A stretch of DNA of 64,000 nucleotides from positions 1 to 64,000 of the forward strand of contig CANNEA010000005.1 in NCBI GenBank assembly GCA_947503525.1. Reading direction: 5' to 3'. Every line of letters begins with the position of its first letter. Position 1 is the stretch's first letter. Shown here piece after piece: positions 34,285 through 42,845 of this stretch. Origin of the DNA: an uncultured Carboxylicivirga sp. Lineage in GTDB: Bacteria; Bacteroidota; Bacteroidia; Bacteroidales; Marinilabiliaceae. Under the pieces are notes generated by a model. The model worked only from the letters and a program-made list of their open reading frames with translations. It was not told the origin of the DNA and searched no databases. Both the position numbers and the translations under genes were made by a program.

Positions 34285-34918
34285 CTTTTTCTTTCCCAAT
34301 AATAAAATAGATATACAAACTTAAAACGGCGGCAAACATGCACCACACGGAAATCATATACTTTAAATAAAAGACTTTTGCAATTATAAATAGCACCAAC
34401 ATCAGTATCCCTAAGTAATTTACCTGACGATAACTCGAAATGGTAAAAGGTATAGCTGCCGGAAGAAGATAAAAGATCCCACTCCACCAATTTGTACTTT
34501 TAAAGTGTCCAACCTGATAAAATATATGATGCTCATCAATTTGTGCAGACACATCATAAACCATTAAACGATAAGAGAGTAATAATAATAAGAAAACACC
34601 AAGAGAAAGGCAGATGCTAATTATTTTTTTTCTTGTTTTATTCTTCTCCATTCGAAGACATGAAAGGGGCACCCAGACGGGCCATATTAGCTGAGCAAAT
34701 ATAAGAAATCCAAATGTCGACAAAGGTTCTAAGAACTGATAGTGTTCGTTCTGTAATGCCAACCATAGCCAACCTTCAAAAAACTGCTGGATTCCAAATA
34801 GTATCGGAATCATAGCAAAAAAGGTTTGTTCCTTTTGCCTACTATTTTTAATAGCAACAATTCCTACAGTTGTTATCACCGCACTTGCCCCAAAGCTAAC
34901 TTCGGCTGAAAAACACAT
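34274..34918 (-). CDS. Seven-helix membrane protein, DUF6629-like
   Basis: 214 residues, with the distinctive start MCFSAEVSFGAS and about seven membrane helices; a conserved-looking segment is GIQQFFEGWLWLAL. I recognise this as the MCFSA-type family (DUF6629), which has no known function. It is co-translated with the Fe-S protein downstream through an 11-base overlap, so the two may act together, for instance as membrane partner and reductase. That is inference. Confidence 0.7.
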   Translation of the reverse strand: MCFSAEVSFGASAVITTVGIVAIKNSRQKEQTFFAMIPILFGIQQFFEGWLWLALQNEHYQFLEPLSTFGFLIFAQLIWPVWVPLSCLRMEKNKTRKKIISICLSLGVFLLLLLSYRLMVYDVSAQIDEHHIFYQVGHFKSTNWWSGIFYLLPAAIPFTISSYRQVNYLGILMLVLFIIAKVFYLKYMISVWCMFAAVLSLYIYFIIGKEKDGR

Positions 34919-35677
34919 ATATTATCTGAATTAGGTTCGAAACCTAAGATACTTAAGTCATGTTATAATCGCAAATTCTACTACACAACATGAAAAGTCA
35001 TGAAATTCCGCATTTGATAAACTTTGCTTGAAATGAAAACTTCTAAATGAAAGGACTTACGGTTATCGCAAGTAAACCAATAAAGGGCTTAAAAAAATTC
35101 AGATGAAATAAATACCACCAAATCCCCTTCCTGAAAATAGTTTTGGGTGTTGAATTTTTGAAAGGATTTCGAACTGAAAAACTGTAATCACATGATAACC
35201 TAGACATTTACCAATCGGAAATATAGCGTAAAAACCAGGATTTAATCAGCGATGCATGTTTTCAAGGATGGAGTTTAGTCATCAACGTTCAATAATAATG
35301 TCCTAGATTATTGGCAAAGTGAATGTTGTGTATTACTATCTGATTAAACCGTTTATAATCTCACACTTCCATCTTTCATTTTTTAAGCCCTAAAAAATAA
35401 TAGGTATAACTCTATAGGTTAATAACAGAAATCGTATTTCGTAACACAAAAAAACAGACTATTTAAAAAAATGATGATGAAAGAACGAAATGAGATGACT
35501 AATAGCCTATATTTATAGATTAAAACATTTTTAACATATATTTACTATTGATATAATATAGTATGCACCCTACCTTTTCTTCAGGAGACCAATACATTTG
35601 TTCATGTATTAACTCAGCCATAAGCTACCGCGCTTTCAATTAAAAGGATAAGATTGAAATAAATAATGTTCCTTTGC
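34919..35677. other. Long intergenic region without a recognisable gene
   Basis: 759 AT-rich bases with no credible reading frame of 60 codons on either strand. It holds the promoter for the DUF6629-like gene at its left end. A perfect 7-base-pair hairpin AATACAT/ATGTATT (35591-35597 with 35604-35610) lies near the 3' side of the glycosyltransferase gene but has no T-run. No IS ends, tRNA or repeats were recognised; a decayed gene is possible. Confidence 0.5.
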
Positions 35678-36964
35678 TTATGCCTTATTTGTAAGTATAT
35701 AGTTATTCATTAATTCAATCGATTTTTTAACACCATCAACGGCTCTTACCTGCGACTGTAGTTTTTTTGCATTCTCTCGGTATTGCTTTCCGGAAACCTT
35801 TCTAACAGCATTAATGATTGTTCTTTGTGAAACCGAATATATGGGAATTCTAATCGCCATCCCTGCTTTTGCGATTCCGTCAATATTGGCTTGCTGTTCA
35901 GCCTGAAATCCAATTCCAACAACAGGAGTTCCTGACCAAACCGCTGTTTGAATAGTGCCTTGTCCCCCATGAGTAAGTGCTATATCAGCCATTTCATTGA
36001 CCAAATGCGCAGGTAAAAAACGGGTAGCAAAAAAGTGATCTGTGTTGGGCCCTAATTCTTCAGGATCCAGAATGGTAGTTGTAGAACAGACAATATTAAA
36101 TCCTTTTTCCTTTTTTAGAACCTCAATGATTAACTTTAATGTTTCAGGAAAACCAGAACTACCCAATGAACAAAAGATATTTAATCCAGGCTGATTAAAA
36201 ACGGCTTTCACTTCTTTGGGAACGGCTTTATTTATCATTGCAAAAATTGGCCCTGTATAATGATAACCATCCGTCAAATCTTCTTCGGCCAATCCGCTTA
36301 AAATTGGAAGATCAGGCAAAAGTGTAATGTCACCACGTACCAGGTCTACAATATTGTAAATAGGCTTTAAACCAAAATGCTTGCGTGCTTCGTTAAAACT
36401 TGTAAGTGATGCCTTTGCAGAGTCCTTCAAAAGTACCCTTTTCATTATTTTTCGTTTAATGAAATCCGGAATTATATGCCTCATCAAAAAACTATTCTCC
36501 ATAGTATTCGGCATATTGTACATCTCTTTATGAATAAATGCTGGACAATTAACTGTAGGTACCTGAGTAACCATTGGTAACCTGGCATAGGGCACCGAAA
36601 TCATACAGCTCAGATTTAAACCAGCATAAACACCATCGGGTTGGTATTCATCCAATGCCTCTAAATCGGCTTCAGCCATAGCAATCCATTGCGCTGCAGA
36701 TACAGGAAGTGGAGTACCAACCTTAACCTTGTATCGGTTGATATCCATAATGATTTGATGTTGTTCCCATGTCAGCTCCGGGCTGAGGTTTTCATCGTCA
36801 ATACCAGCCTCTGCTATCAAATTATTATGCACACCTCCGTGATTAAAGAACTTAACCTGAGAACCAGTATCCATCATACCTTTGGCCGTTTCAAGAGCCC
36901 TGGTAAAATCTCCTAAATTATGACCATATGAGAAAAACGCCCAACGTAATTTTGAATTTTTCAT
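35678..36964 (-). CDS. UGT/MGT-type glycosyltransferase (GT1 family)
   Basis: 428 residues with the two-Rossmann GT-B layout. The N-terminus (RWAFFSYGHNLGDFTRALETAKGM) is the acceptor domain. The C-terminal donor-binding signature is MADIALTHGGQGTIQTAVWSG (H332) followed by GFQAEQQANI, typical of macrolide- and flavonoid-type glycosyltransferases that use UDP- or dTDP-sugars. The acceptor is unknown. It is the last of four minus-strand genes (SDR, glutathione peroxidase, epimerase-like, glycosyltransferase), after a 105-base gap. Confidence 0.88.
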   Translation of the reverse strand: MKNSKLRWAFFSYGHNLGDFTRALETAKGMMDTGSQVKFFNHGGVHNNLIAEAGIDDENLSPELTWEQHQIIMDINRYKVKVGTPLPVSAAQWIAMAEADLEALDEYQPDGVYAGLNLSCMISVPYARLPMVTQVPTVNCPAFIHKEMYNMPNTMENSFLMRHIIPDFIKRKIMKRVLLKDSAKASLTSFNEARKHFGLKPIYNIVDLVRGDITLLPDLPILSGLAEEDLTDGYHYTGPIFAMINKAVPKEVKAVFNQPGLNIFCSLGSSGFPETLKLIIEVLKKEKGFNIVCSTTTILDPEELGPNTDHFFATRFLPAHLVNEMADIALTHGGQGTIQTAVWSGTPVVGIGFQAEQQANIDGIAKAGMAIRIPIYSVSQRTIINAVRKVSGKQYRENAKKLQSQVRAVDGVKKSIELMNNYILTNKA

Positions 36965-37069
36965 AGATAGATTTGCTTTTAATCCATCTACTAAGGAATA
37001 GGGCTATAAGATTGTTCACCCCTTTTATCTATTAGACATTTTGCATCAGATAATACTAATCTATAAATT

Positions 37070-37729
37070 TCAATTCACATAATTAAACAAAGCATTCAAG
37101 GTAAATACCTCTACTCGTTTGTTAAAACTGGATTTAGAAATGTTGAGCATTGCCGCAGCAACCTCCGCCCCTTTTATTCCTTTGTATTTTTTGAGCCCGG
37201 GAAAGACTTTAATTACAAACGGAAGTAGCTTAGCACTCACTTGTTCCATAGTTCTCTTTTTCTCTCTGGATCCCAATAAGAGGCTAGGCTGAATTATTCG
37301 AATGGACTCAAAAGAAAACTGACTCACCGCCACTTCCAGTTCTCCTTTAATTCGTGGGTAAAAAAATGATGAACCGGCATTGGCACCGGCTGATGAAACC
37401 AGAAAGTATTCTTTCACTCCATTTTCAGCTGCTAACTTTGCAAAATCACACTGATAGGTATAATCAACTTTATACTGTTTTGCTTTACTACCAGCTTGCT
37501 TTAAAGTGGTACCCAGGCACGAAAACAATACATCTCCCTTTATATGACCTTTTGCCTTATCTAATGCATTAAAGTCAATAATGTATTCCTGAAGTTTAGG
37601 ATGTGTAATTTCAGAACTTCTTCTAACAAATATTTTGATTGATGAAAAGGAATCGTCATTTAGAATTTGATTTAGTAGCTGTCCACCAACTAAACCAGTT
37701 GCACCAATAATTAAAGCTGTTTTTCCCAT
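37070..37729 (-). CDS. NAD(P)H-binding oxidoreductase, epimerase-like
   Basis: 219 residues of the atypical SDR type with GATGLVGGQLL at the N-terminus and SSAGANAGSSFFYPRIKGELE around the conserved YxxxK pair. It resembles HTATIP2/YbjT-like proteins, sensors or reductases that bind NAD(P)H. The start is ATG at 37729, four bases after the glutathione peroxidase stop (TAG); the TTG at 37741 would overlap. Co-translated with glutathione peroxidase, suggesting an oxidative-stress or redox role. Confidence 0.82.
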   Translation of the reverse strand: MGKTALIIGATGLVGGQLLNQILNDDSFSSIKIFVRRSSEITHPKLQEYIIDFNALDKAKGHIKGDVLFSCLGTTLKQAGSKAKQYKVDYTYQCDFAKLAAENGVKEYFLVSSAGANAGSSFFYPRIKGELEVAVSQFSFESIRIIQPSLLLGSREKKRTMEQVSAKLLPFVIKVFPGLKKYKGIKGAEVAAAMLNISKSSFNKRVEVFTLNALFNYVN

Positions 37730-37733
37730 TTTC

Positions 37734-38210
37734 CTATTCAATTAACTTAAGAATGTCATTTTCGATTTTCATTGGCTTTGTAGTGGGAGCATAACGTTTA
37801 TACGGCTTGCCTTCCGAAGTGATTAGAAATTTAGTAAAGTTCCATTTGATCTTTTTACCAAGGGTGCCTGGCAAGGCTTCTTTTAACAGTTTAAATATAG
37901 GATTAGTATTTTCTCCATTAACATCTACTTTCTCAGTCAATTGAAAAGTAACACCATAATTCAGCTTACATGCCTCAACTAAAGTTTCATTGGTCTCAGG
38001 CTCCTGATTTAAAAACTGATTACACGGAAAACCCAAAACAACTAAGCCTCTATCTTTATATTTCTGATGAATTTGCTCCAATTCTTCGAATTGAGGGCTC
38101 AAACCACATTTAGTAGCTGTATTAACTATTAGTATCGTTTTGTCTTTGAAACTATTCATTGGAATAACTTTCCCGTTTGGCGCCTTTGTTTCCAGATCAT
38201 ATATTTTCAT
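37734..38210 (-). CDS. Glutathione peroxidase (cysteine type)
   Basis: 158 residues with the thiol-peroxidase fold. The active-site region is VNTATKCGLSPQFEELE with a peroxidatic cysteine (C35), not selenocysteine. LGFPCNQFLNQEP (second conserved Cys) and WNFTKFLI complete the catalytic tetrad region (W and N). It reduces hydroperoxides, probably with thioredoxin. It is flanked by the SDR gene upstream (18 bases) and the epimerase-like gene downstream. Confidence 0.95.
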   Translation of the reverse strand: MKIYDLETKAPNGKVIPMNSFKDKTILIVNTATKCGLSPQFEELEQIHQKYKDRGLVVLGFPCNQFLNQEPETNETLVEACKLNYGVTFQLTEKVDVNGENTNPIFKLLKEALPGTLGKKIKWNFTKFLITSEGKPYKRYAPTTKPMKIENDILKLIE

Positions 38211-38228
38211 ATCAGTAGTATTAATGAT

Positions 38229-39008
38229 TTATTTTACCTCTTGCATTGTCCTAATTTGCTTTAGTAATATCTTCTTCGGTGTTAAAGGAATACCTGCCAT
38301 CATCATTTTTTGCATGGTGCTAACACCTGTAATTACATCTAGTTTCCCTTTCAACATTCCCTGATAACCATCTTCTGCAACACCTCGAGCTGAAAAGGTA
38401 TTTTGAAACATGGGGGTCTTATCCATGCCTGATGTTCGTCCAAATTCCGTTTCCGTTGCTCCGGGCAGTAAGGCTGTTACAGTAATATCTGTATCATAAA
38501 GCTCTTCGGCTAAAGCATTACTAAAAGATGTGACGTAAGCCTTAGTTGCAAAATAAACAGCTTGCAAAGGGCCAGCCATCAAGCTTGCTGTAGATGAAAC
38601 ATTTAATACACGTCCCTTGTTTCGGGCTACAAAATCAGGTAAAAACAAACGAGTTAAGGAAGTCAAAGCAATAATATTTAGATTAATCATCGCCAAATCC
38701 TGAGTCCAATCTCTTTCATGAAATTTACCCAGGCCACCAAAGCCCGCATTATTAATGAGATAATTAATACTTATTCCTTCTTCTTCTAATTCATTATAAA
38801 TCTCCTGGGGTGCAGCAGCCAAGCTTAAGTCTTTAACTATTAATTTCACCTTCACACTATATTGCTGCTCCAATTCAATTTTCAACAATTCTAATTTATC
38901 ACCACTTCGGGCAACCAAAACTAAATCGCCTTGTTTAGCGGCATGAATCCTAGCAAATTCCTTCCCTATTCCGGATGATGCCCCTGTAATTAACGCTACA
39001 TTTTTCAT
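38229..39008 (-). CDS. Short-chain dehydrogenase/reductase
   Basis: 259 residues of the classical SDR type with TGASSGIGKEFARIHAAK, NNAGFGGLGK and the catalytic region SSTASLMAGPLQAVYFATK (S, Y, K). It ends in a helical tail (LLKQIRTMQEVK). It is the first gene of the minus-strand run with glutathione peroxidase, epimerase-like protein and glycosyltransferase. A candidate promoter and palindrome lie just upstream. Confidence 0.88.
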   Translation of the reverse strand: MKNVALITGASSGIGKEFARIHAAKQGDLVLVARSGDKLELLKIELEQQYSVKVKLIVKDLSLAAAPQEIYNELEEEGISINYLINNAGFGGLGKFHERDWTQDLAMINLNIIALTSLTRLFLPDFVARNKGRVLNVSSTASLMAGPLQAVYFATKAYVTSFSNALAEELYDTDITVTALLPGATETEFGRTSGMDKTPMFQNTFSARGVAEDGYQGMLKGKLDVITGVSTMQKMMMAGIPLTPKKILLKQIRTMQEVK

Positions 39009-39036
39009 TTCAATATCTTTTAAGTTTTAACTGAAA

Positions 39037-39044
39037 CAAAAGTA
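39037..39044 (-). promoter_or_regulatory. -7 promoter box of the SDR/glutathione peroxidase operon
   Basis: The minus strand reads TACTTTTG, a TAnnTTTG match, 28 bases before the ATG at 39008. The palindrome at 39053-39070 overlaps the interval where the -33 element should be, so this promoter is probably controlled by a repressor or redox regulator. Confidence 0.5.
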
Positions 39045-39052
39045 CTTGGTTC

Positions 39053-39070
39053 ATTTATGTAAGCATAAAT
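39053..39070. promoter_or_regulatory. Palindromic operator candidate
   Basis: ATTTATG and CATAAAT form perfect 7-base arms around TAAG, located 8 bases upstream of the -7 box (39037-39044). The arrangement fits an operator for a dimeric regulator (for example an HxlR/MarR type) acting on the SDR/glutathione peroxidase operon. The regulator is not encoded next door. The symmetry is seen; the function is inferred. Confidence 0.4.
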
Positions 39071-39142
39071 ACAAATTACGGATAGTTGTATACTTATTAC
39101 TTTATCCCAAATAATATGGTAAGAAGGCCTTATAAAACAACA

Positions 39143-39170
39143 TCAGGAGTAAAAATTAATTTACTCCTGA
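39143..39170 (-). terminator. Hairpin downstream of an outer-membrane protein gene
   Basis: TCAGGAGTAAA (39143-39153) pairs perfectly with TTTACTCCTGA (39160-39170) around AATTAA. On the minus strand it is followed by TGTTGTTTTAT, only moderately T-rich. It lies 47 bases after the gene ending at 39217, so it is a probable terminator or 3'-end stabiliser. Confidence 0.6.
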
Positions 39171-39216
39171 TTCAGAACCGTAACTTAGTTACTATTTATT
39201 TTCTATTATGCAGAAT

Positions 39217-40050
39217 TTAAAAACACCATCCAACGCGCACTCCCATGGTTAAAGCCATAGGAAATTCATCCACTCCTCCAATAAATGCCTTATGCATTCC
39301 AAATGAATCTTCATCATTTCCAAATGCATAGCCTACTCCCAGAAATGTATCAATCACAAAGCCATTGTCAATTACCCATTGCTTACCAAAGTTCAATAAA
39401 ATGGCAAACATTAAATTATCTTTTCTCTCAGCCTGGTACGAGGTATTATAATAAGATGAACTGGAATATGCTGTGTAGTACTGGTCTGTGTCGTAGCTAT
39501 ATGAAGAAAAAGCTAACTCTGGTCGAATATATGCACCCTTGAGTATATGGGCATAGCGCTGACCACGCAAATAATAATCAGGACTTTTAATAAACTTATA
39601 GCCCAATTTCATAAAAACTCCTTTTTCATTTCTATCATCAAAATCACTACCCCACCCAATAATACCCAGGGTACCTTCAATACTCTGACCAGGCTTTATA
39701 CTTCTTTCATAGTTGAAATTGAAGCTATTAAATAAAGGGGATAAAAAGTTGACTTTAAAGACATTTTTATGATTTGCAGCGTAATTCTCAGGGTCTTTTA
39801 GGGCTACACTGAAATTCATTATTTTTCCATTTGCCAAAATAATTTGAGAAACATTGGCTTTATCAATACCAAATAAAATGGTTTCACTCAATTCAGGATT
39901 GCTGTATTTTATTTCTAAATCACCAATTTCTTTTATCAGACAAGAAATAGTGTCATTATTGGTTTTGATTAATTTATCTTGAGCAATACTTGTTGCAGTA
40001 ATAAAGAACAAGCATAATAGGCCGAGACCTAATCGGATAGAATAATTCAT
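39217..40050 (-). CDS. Outer-membrane beta-barrel protein
   Basis: 277 residues with a signal peptide (LGLGLLCLFFITATSIAQ), a short N-terminal domain (DKLIKTNNDTISCLIKEIGDLEIKY, a pattern seen in Bacteroidota proteins that bind an envelope ligand), then an 8- to 10-strand barrel (NFNYERSIKPGQSIEGTLGI, GYAFGNDEDSF) ending VGWCF. Function unknown; it resembles porin-family outer-membrane proteins. The start is ATG at 40050, since the upstream extension overlaps the next gene. It lies 49 bases after the helical protein gene ending at 40100. Confidence 0.7.
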   Translation of the reverse strand: MNYSIRLGLGLLCLFFITATSIAQDKLIKTNNDTISCLIKEIGDLEIKYSNPELSETILFGIDKANVSQIILANGKIMNFSVALKDPENYAANHKNVFKVNFLSPLFNSFNFNYERSIKPGQSIEGTLGIIGWGSDFDDRNEKGVFMKLGYKFIKSPDYYLRGQRYAHILKGAYIRPELAFSSYSYDTDQYYTAYSSSSYYNTSYQAERKDNLMFAILLNFGKQWVIDNGFVIDTFLGVGYAFGNDEDSFGMHKAFIGGVDEFPMALTMGVRVGWCF

Positions 40051-40099
40051 AAATTTTAAGTTAAGTTGGTTAAATTGACTTCTCACTAATAAAGACATT

Positions 40100-40522
40100 T
40101 CAAACCATTCCAACACGTATAAATAAGTTCTGAAGCTTTTCTAAATCAACCTGACGATTAAAGGAATAAGTTGAGAATTTTTGCTCAGCCTCAACAAAAC
40201 ATGCCTTCGCAAAATTCAGATTATGAATAGCTTCATCGTCCTTTTCCATGCCAAGACACAACTCTCCACTGACCATAAAATATCTTCCCAGAGTATCTAA
40301 ATAATCTGAAGTAATGGTTTTATTTTGTAAGCTGGATTTAAACTCATCAAAAGTCATTTTTAAGAATTCATCATAAGCACATCCGACAACTTTGTTGGAT
40401 TTTTTTGTAAAAACATCATAGGCTACATTAAACTTTTTCTCCTGTTTTAAGTTGAGTAGTATAGCAATAAATTTAGCTATCTCTTCAATTATTCGAAGTA
40501 TATAATCGCGTTGAAATGACAT
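40100..40522 (-). CDS. Small helical protein, DUF6483-like
   Basis: 140 residues, all helical, starting MSFQRDYILRIIEEIAKFIAILLNLK. This resembles DUF6483-type proteins, which start with QRDYI(L/M)R and have a degenerate tetratricopeptide arrangement. No activity is known. It is a short single gene read from its own promoter and is followed on the same strand by the outer-membrane protein gene. Cytoplasmic, as no signal peptide is visible. Confidence 0.6.
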   Translation of the reverse strand: MSFQRDYILRIIEEIAKFIAILLNLKQEKKFNVAYDVFTKKSNKVVGCAYDEFLKMTFDEFKSSLQNKTITSDYLDTLGRYFMVSGELCLGMEKDDEAIHNLNFAKACFVEAEQKFSTYSFNRQVDLEKLQNLFIRVGMV

Positions 40523-40628
40523 AATTATGCTTGGATTAATCCTTTATTTGTGTAAATTTAATTAATTAAGTTTAATTGAATTTGTAAGTACACAATAAAA
40601 TCAAACATATAACCTTAAATGAACAATT

Positions 40629-41018
40629 ATGAACAGGAATTTTTTAATGAAGGCAACTAAGTCTACGCCCTATTTAAATCTTGATCCTTCGTCTGGTTTA
40701 ATTACAATAAAGGGCAAAATGACTCCCGAAAATTCTCAACAGCTTTTTCAACCAATTATGGAATGGCTGGATGAATACATTATGAATCCATCTTTACGTA
40801 CCCAACTAAATATTCATCTTGACTATTTTAACACGAGTTCTTCTAAATTCCTTCTTGATATTTTCAGAAGACTTGAAAAGGTTAATAGAAACGATAGTGA
40901 CGTCAGTATCAATTGGATATGTGAAAAAGATGATTTCGATATGATCGAGGCTGGGGAAGACTACCAATCTATCACAACATTACCCTTTAGCATTGTAGAA
41001 TCTGAAGAACCTTCGTAG
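40629..41018 (+). CDS. SiaC-family (DUF1987) regulatory phosphoprotein
   Basis: 129 residues. The DUF1987 signature LDYFNTSSSKFLLDI is plain (T69/S70 lie where Pseudomonas SiaC is phosphorylated at T68), followed by EAGEDYQSI. In Pseudomonas the SiaA phosphatase and SiaB kinase set SiaC phosphorylation, and SiaC then activates a diguanylate cyclase for aggregation. No SiaA, SiaB or GGDEF gene is in the window, so this is an orphan here and its effector may differ. Met7 is an alternative start. Divergent from the DUF6483-like gene. Confidence 0.85.
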   Translation: MNRNFLMKATKSTPYLNLDPSSGLITIKGKMTPENSQQLFQPIMEWLDEYIMNPSLRTQLNIHLDYFNTSSSKFLLDIFRRLEKVNRNDSDVSINWICEKDDFDMIEAGEDYQSITTLPFSIVESEEPS

Positions 41019-41033
41019 GTTATGCCGGACAAG

Positions 41034-41357
41034 CTAATTGGTCGTTCTATTTACCTCTTTAATTACCAATAAGCTTAACAATTCATCACCGTCATTAACC
41101 CATGATCGTTGGAGATTACTTTTTACATCCAACACATCACCTTCGGATGCTGAATACGATTTACTATCGATAATTATTTTTCCTGAACCACTTACAACAT
41201 AGAATGTAACATGGATGGGTAAGCTATGGGCTGATATCATCCCTCCTGCTTCTAATTCTAATTGAACCAATTCACGCTGATTAACTTCGGTCAGTTTATA
41301 CCCTTTCGCCTTATCGGTATCCAGAACGGTTTGTTTGTTACTATATGGATAAATCAT
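41034..41357 (-). CDS. Cupin-domain protein
   Basis: 107 residues with a cupin barrel: HSLPIHVTFYVVSGSGKIIIDSK carries the conserved glycine-rich motif, and the metal-binding region is reduced (H44/H49-type positions only). It lies 11 bases downstream of the B12 radical SAM gene on the same strand, so the two are co-transcribed. It may be a metal- or ligand-binding accessory or regulatory domain. Exact role unknown. Confidence 0.8.
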   Translation of the reverse strand: MIYPYSNKQTVLDTDKAKGYKLTEVNQRELVQLELEAGGMISAHSLPIHVTFYVVSGSGKIIIDSKSYSASEGDVLDVKSNLQRSWVNDGDELLSLLVIKEVNRTTN

Positions 41358-41368
41358 AATATTAAACT

Positions 41369-42670
41369 TTAAAATAACGCGGCTTTTATCTTATCTATTC
41401 GTTTGGCTTCTACTTTTAGTTGCTTCATATGTCCATAATTGGTGGCAAAATATAAGATTGGACTATACAAATTTCCTGATAATCTTTTTATTACCGAAGA
41501 TATACTATAAAAATCCTTTCTGGCCTTTACTTTCCCAATTTGAAGTTCAAATGGTGTCATATTTTTAGGTTTAAACACCACCGTATTATGATCATAATAC
41601 TTCCAATCAGTGGTAATCAGTCGGCCTTCCTTTTTCATATCTTCATAGGTTTTTGTGCCGGGATAAGGCGTTAAAACATTAAAGGAAACCGTACTTACTT
41701 TATTACGCTTGAGGAATTGAACAGTCTCATTGAAGGTTTTCAAATTATCATTATCGAAACCAAAGACCATGGAAGCATGAATAAGAATACCCATCTTTTT
41801 AATGGTTTTAAATGCCTTTTCAAGGTCCTCGATGTCTTTTATCGCTTTCCTCATAGTAAGTAGCTGATCCAGTGATACGCTTTCAATTCCGAAAAACAAT
41901 ATTTTGCATCCGCTATCCGATGCCAGTTGAATTAGTTCATCATCAGCCACTAACAATGATACCGAAGCCTGCCCAACCCAGTGGATATTTAAAGGTTTGA
42001 TGGCCTTAAAAAGTTTTTTTGCATACTCTGGATGACCAATAATATTATCATCAAGGAAAATATAGTTTTTGGCACCCGATTCCTTAATGTCCCTTACAAT
42101 GTTTTCAATCGGGACATGCCTTATTTTTTTCCCAAACAAATTAGTCACACAACAAAAGTCGCAACTATACGGACAGCCTTTGGTCGTCATCAATGGAATA
42201 AGTTTGAAAAGACGCCTTTTAATAATATTGGTAAAATCTTTACTTACGTATTTCCCTAAATCCGGGACAGGATCATGATATCTACGTTTTAACCTATTCG
42301 CTTGAAAGTCCTGAATTAAATGTTCCCATACTCCCTCTGCTTCACCAATAACAACACAATCTGCATGTTCTGCCGCTTCTTCAGGCAATATGGTAGGATG
42401 CACACCACCAAGAATAACTGTTTTTCCCCTACTCTTAAATGCCTTACATAATTCGTAGGCACGTGGTGCATTTGCCGTCAGACAACTTATCCCAACTAAA
42501 TCACAATCATGATCCAAATTAACATCATCAACCTCTTCCTCTACAACTTCCACTTCAATTCCTTTAGGTGTTAATCCTTGCAGAATATAAAGAGCAAGCT
42601 GTGGAAGCATTAATCCTTTATTCGTTCTTTTTTCAGCATCAATTGTCGGTGAGATAAGAAGTATCTTCAT
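41369..42670 (-). CDS. B12-binding domain radical SAM protein
   Basis: 433 residues: an N-terminal cobalamin-binding Rossmann domain (about 1-140, with KILLISPT, DLVGISCLTAN and VILGGVHPTILPEEAAEHAD) and a radical SAM barrel with the 4Fe-4S motif TTKGCPYSCDFCC (CxxxCxxC). The C-terminal region ends with a helical SPASM-less tail. Such proteins methylate or rearrange unreactive carbons, in lipids (hopanoid type) or natural products. The start is ATG at 42670, because the preceding residues are not conserved. Co-transcribed with the cupin gene. Substrate unknown. Confidence 0.88.
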   Translation of the reverse strand: MKILLISPTIDAEKRTNKGLMLPQLALYILQGLTPKGIEVEVVEEEVDDVNLDHDCDLVGISCLTANAPRAYELCKAFKSRGKTVILGGVHPTILPEEAAEHADCVVIGEAEGVWEHLIQDFQANRLKRRYHDPVPDLGKYVSKDFTNIIKRRLFKLIPLMTTKGCPYSCDFCCVTNLFGKKIRHVPIENIVRDIKESGAKNYIFLDDNIIGHPEYAKKLFKAIKPLNIHWVGQASVSLLVADDELIQLASDSGCKILFFGIESVSLDQLLTMRKAIKDIEDLEKAFKTIKKMGILIHASMVFGFDNDNLKTFNETVQFLKRNKVSTVSFNVLTPYPGTKTYEDMKKEGRLITTDWKYYDHNTVVFKPKNMTPFELQIGKVKARKDFYSISSVIKRLSGNLYSPILYFATNYGHMKQLKVEAKRIDKIKAALF

Positions 42671-42845
42671 AATTGACCTTATTTTATCCTTTTTGGTAAT
42701 GTACAACAATATCTGTGCTTATATCTTATAAAGTAGACATTATATCATTAATGAACGAAATGCTGAATGACTAATGTTAGTTAATAATTAAAGGTAAAAG
42801 TGTATTTTGCACTTCAAATAATTACCAGAATAATCAATTAGAGTT

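Noticed and set aside
35482-35506. Similarity between GAACGAAATG-GATGACTAAT here and a stretch near 42752-42775
   Set aside because: Only about 20 matching bases with a small gap in AT-rich DNA; too short to call a shared operator.
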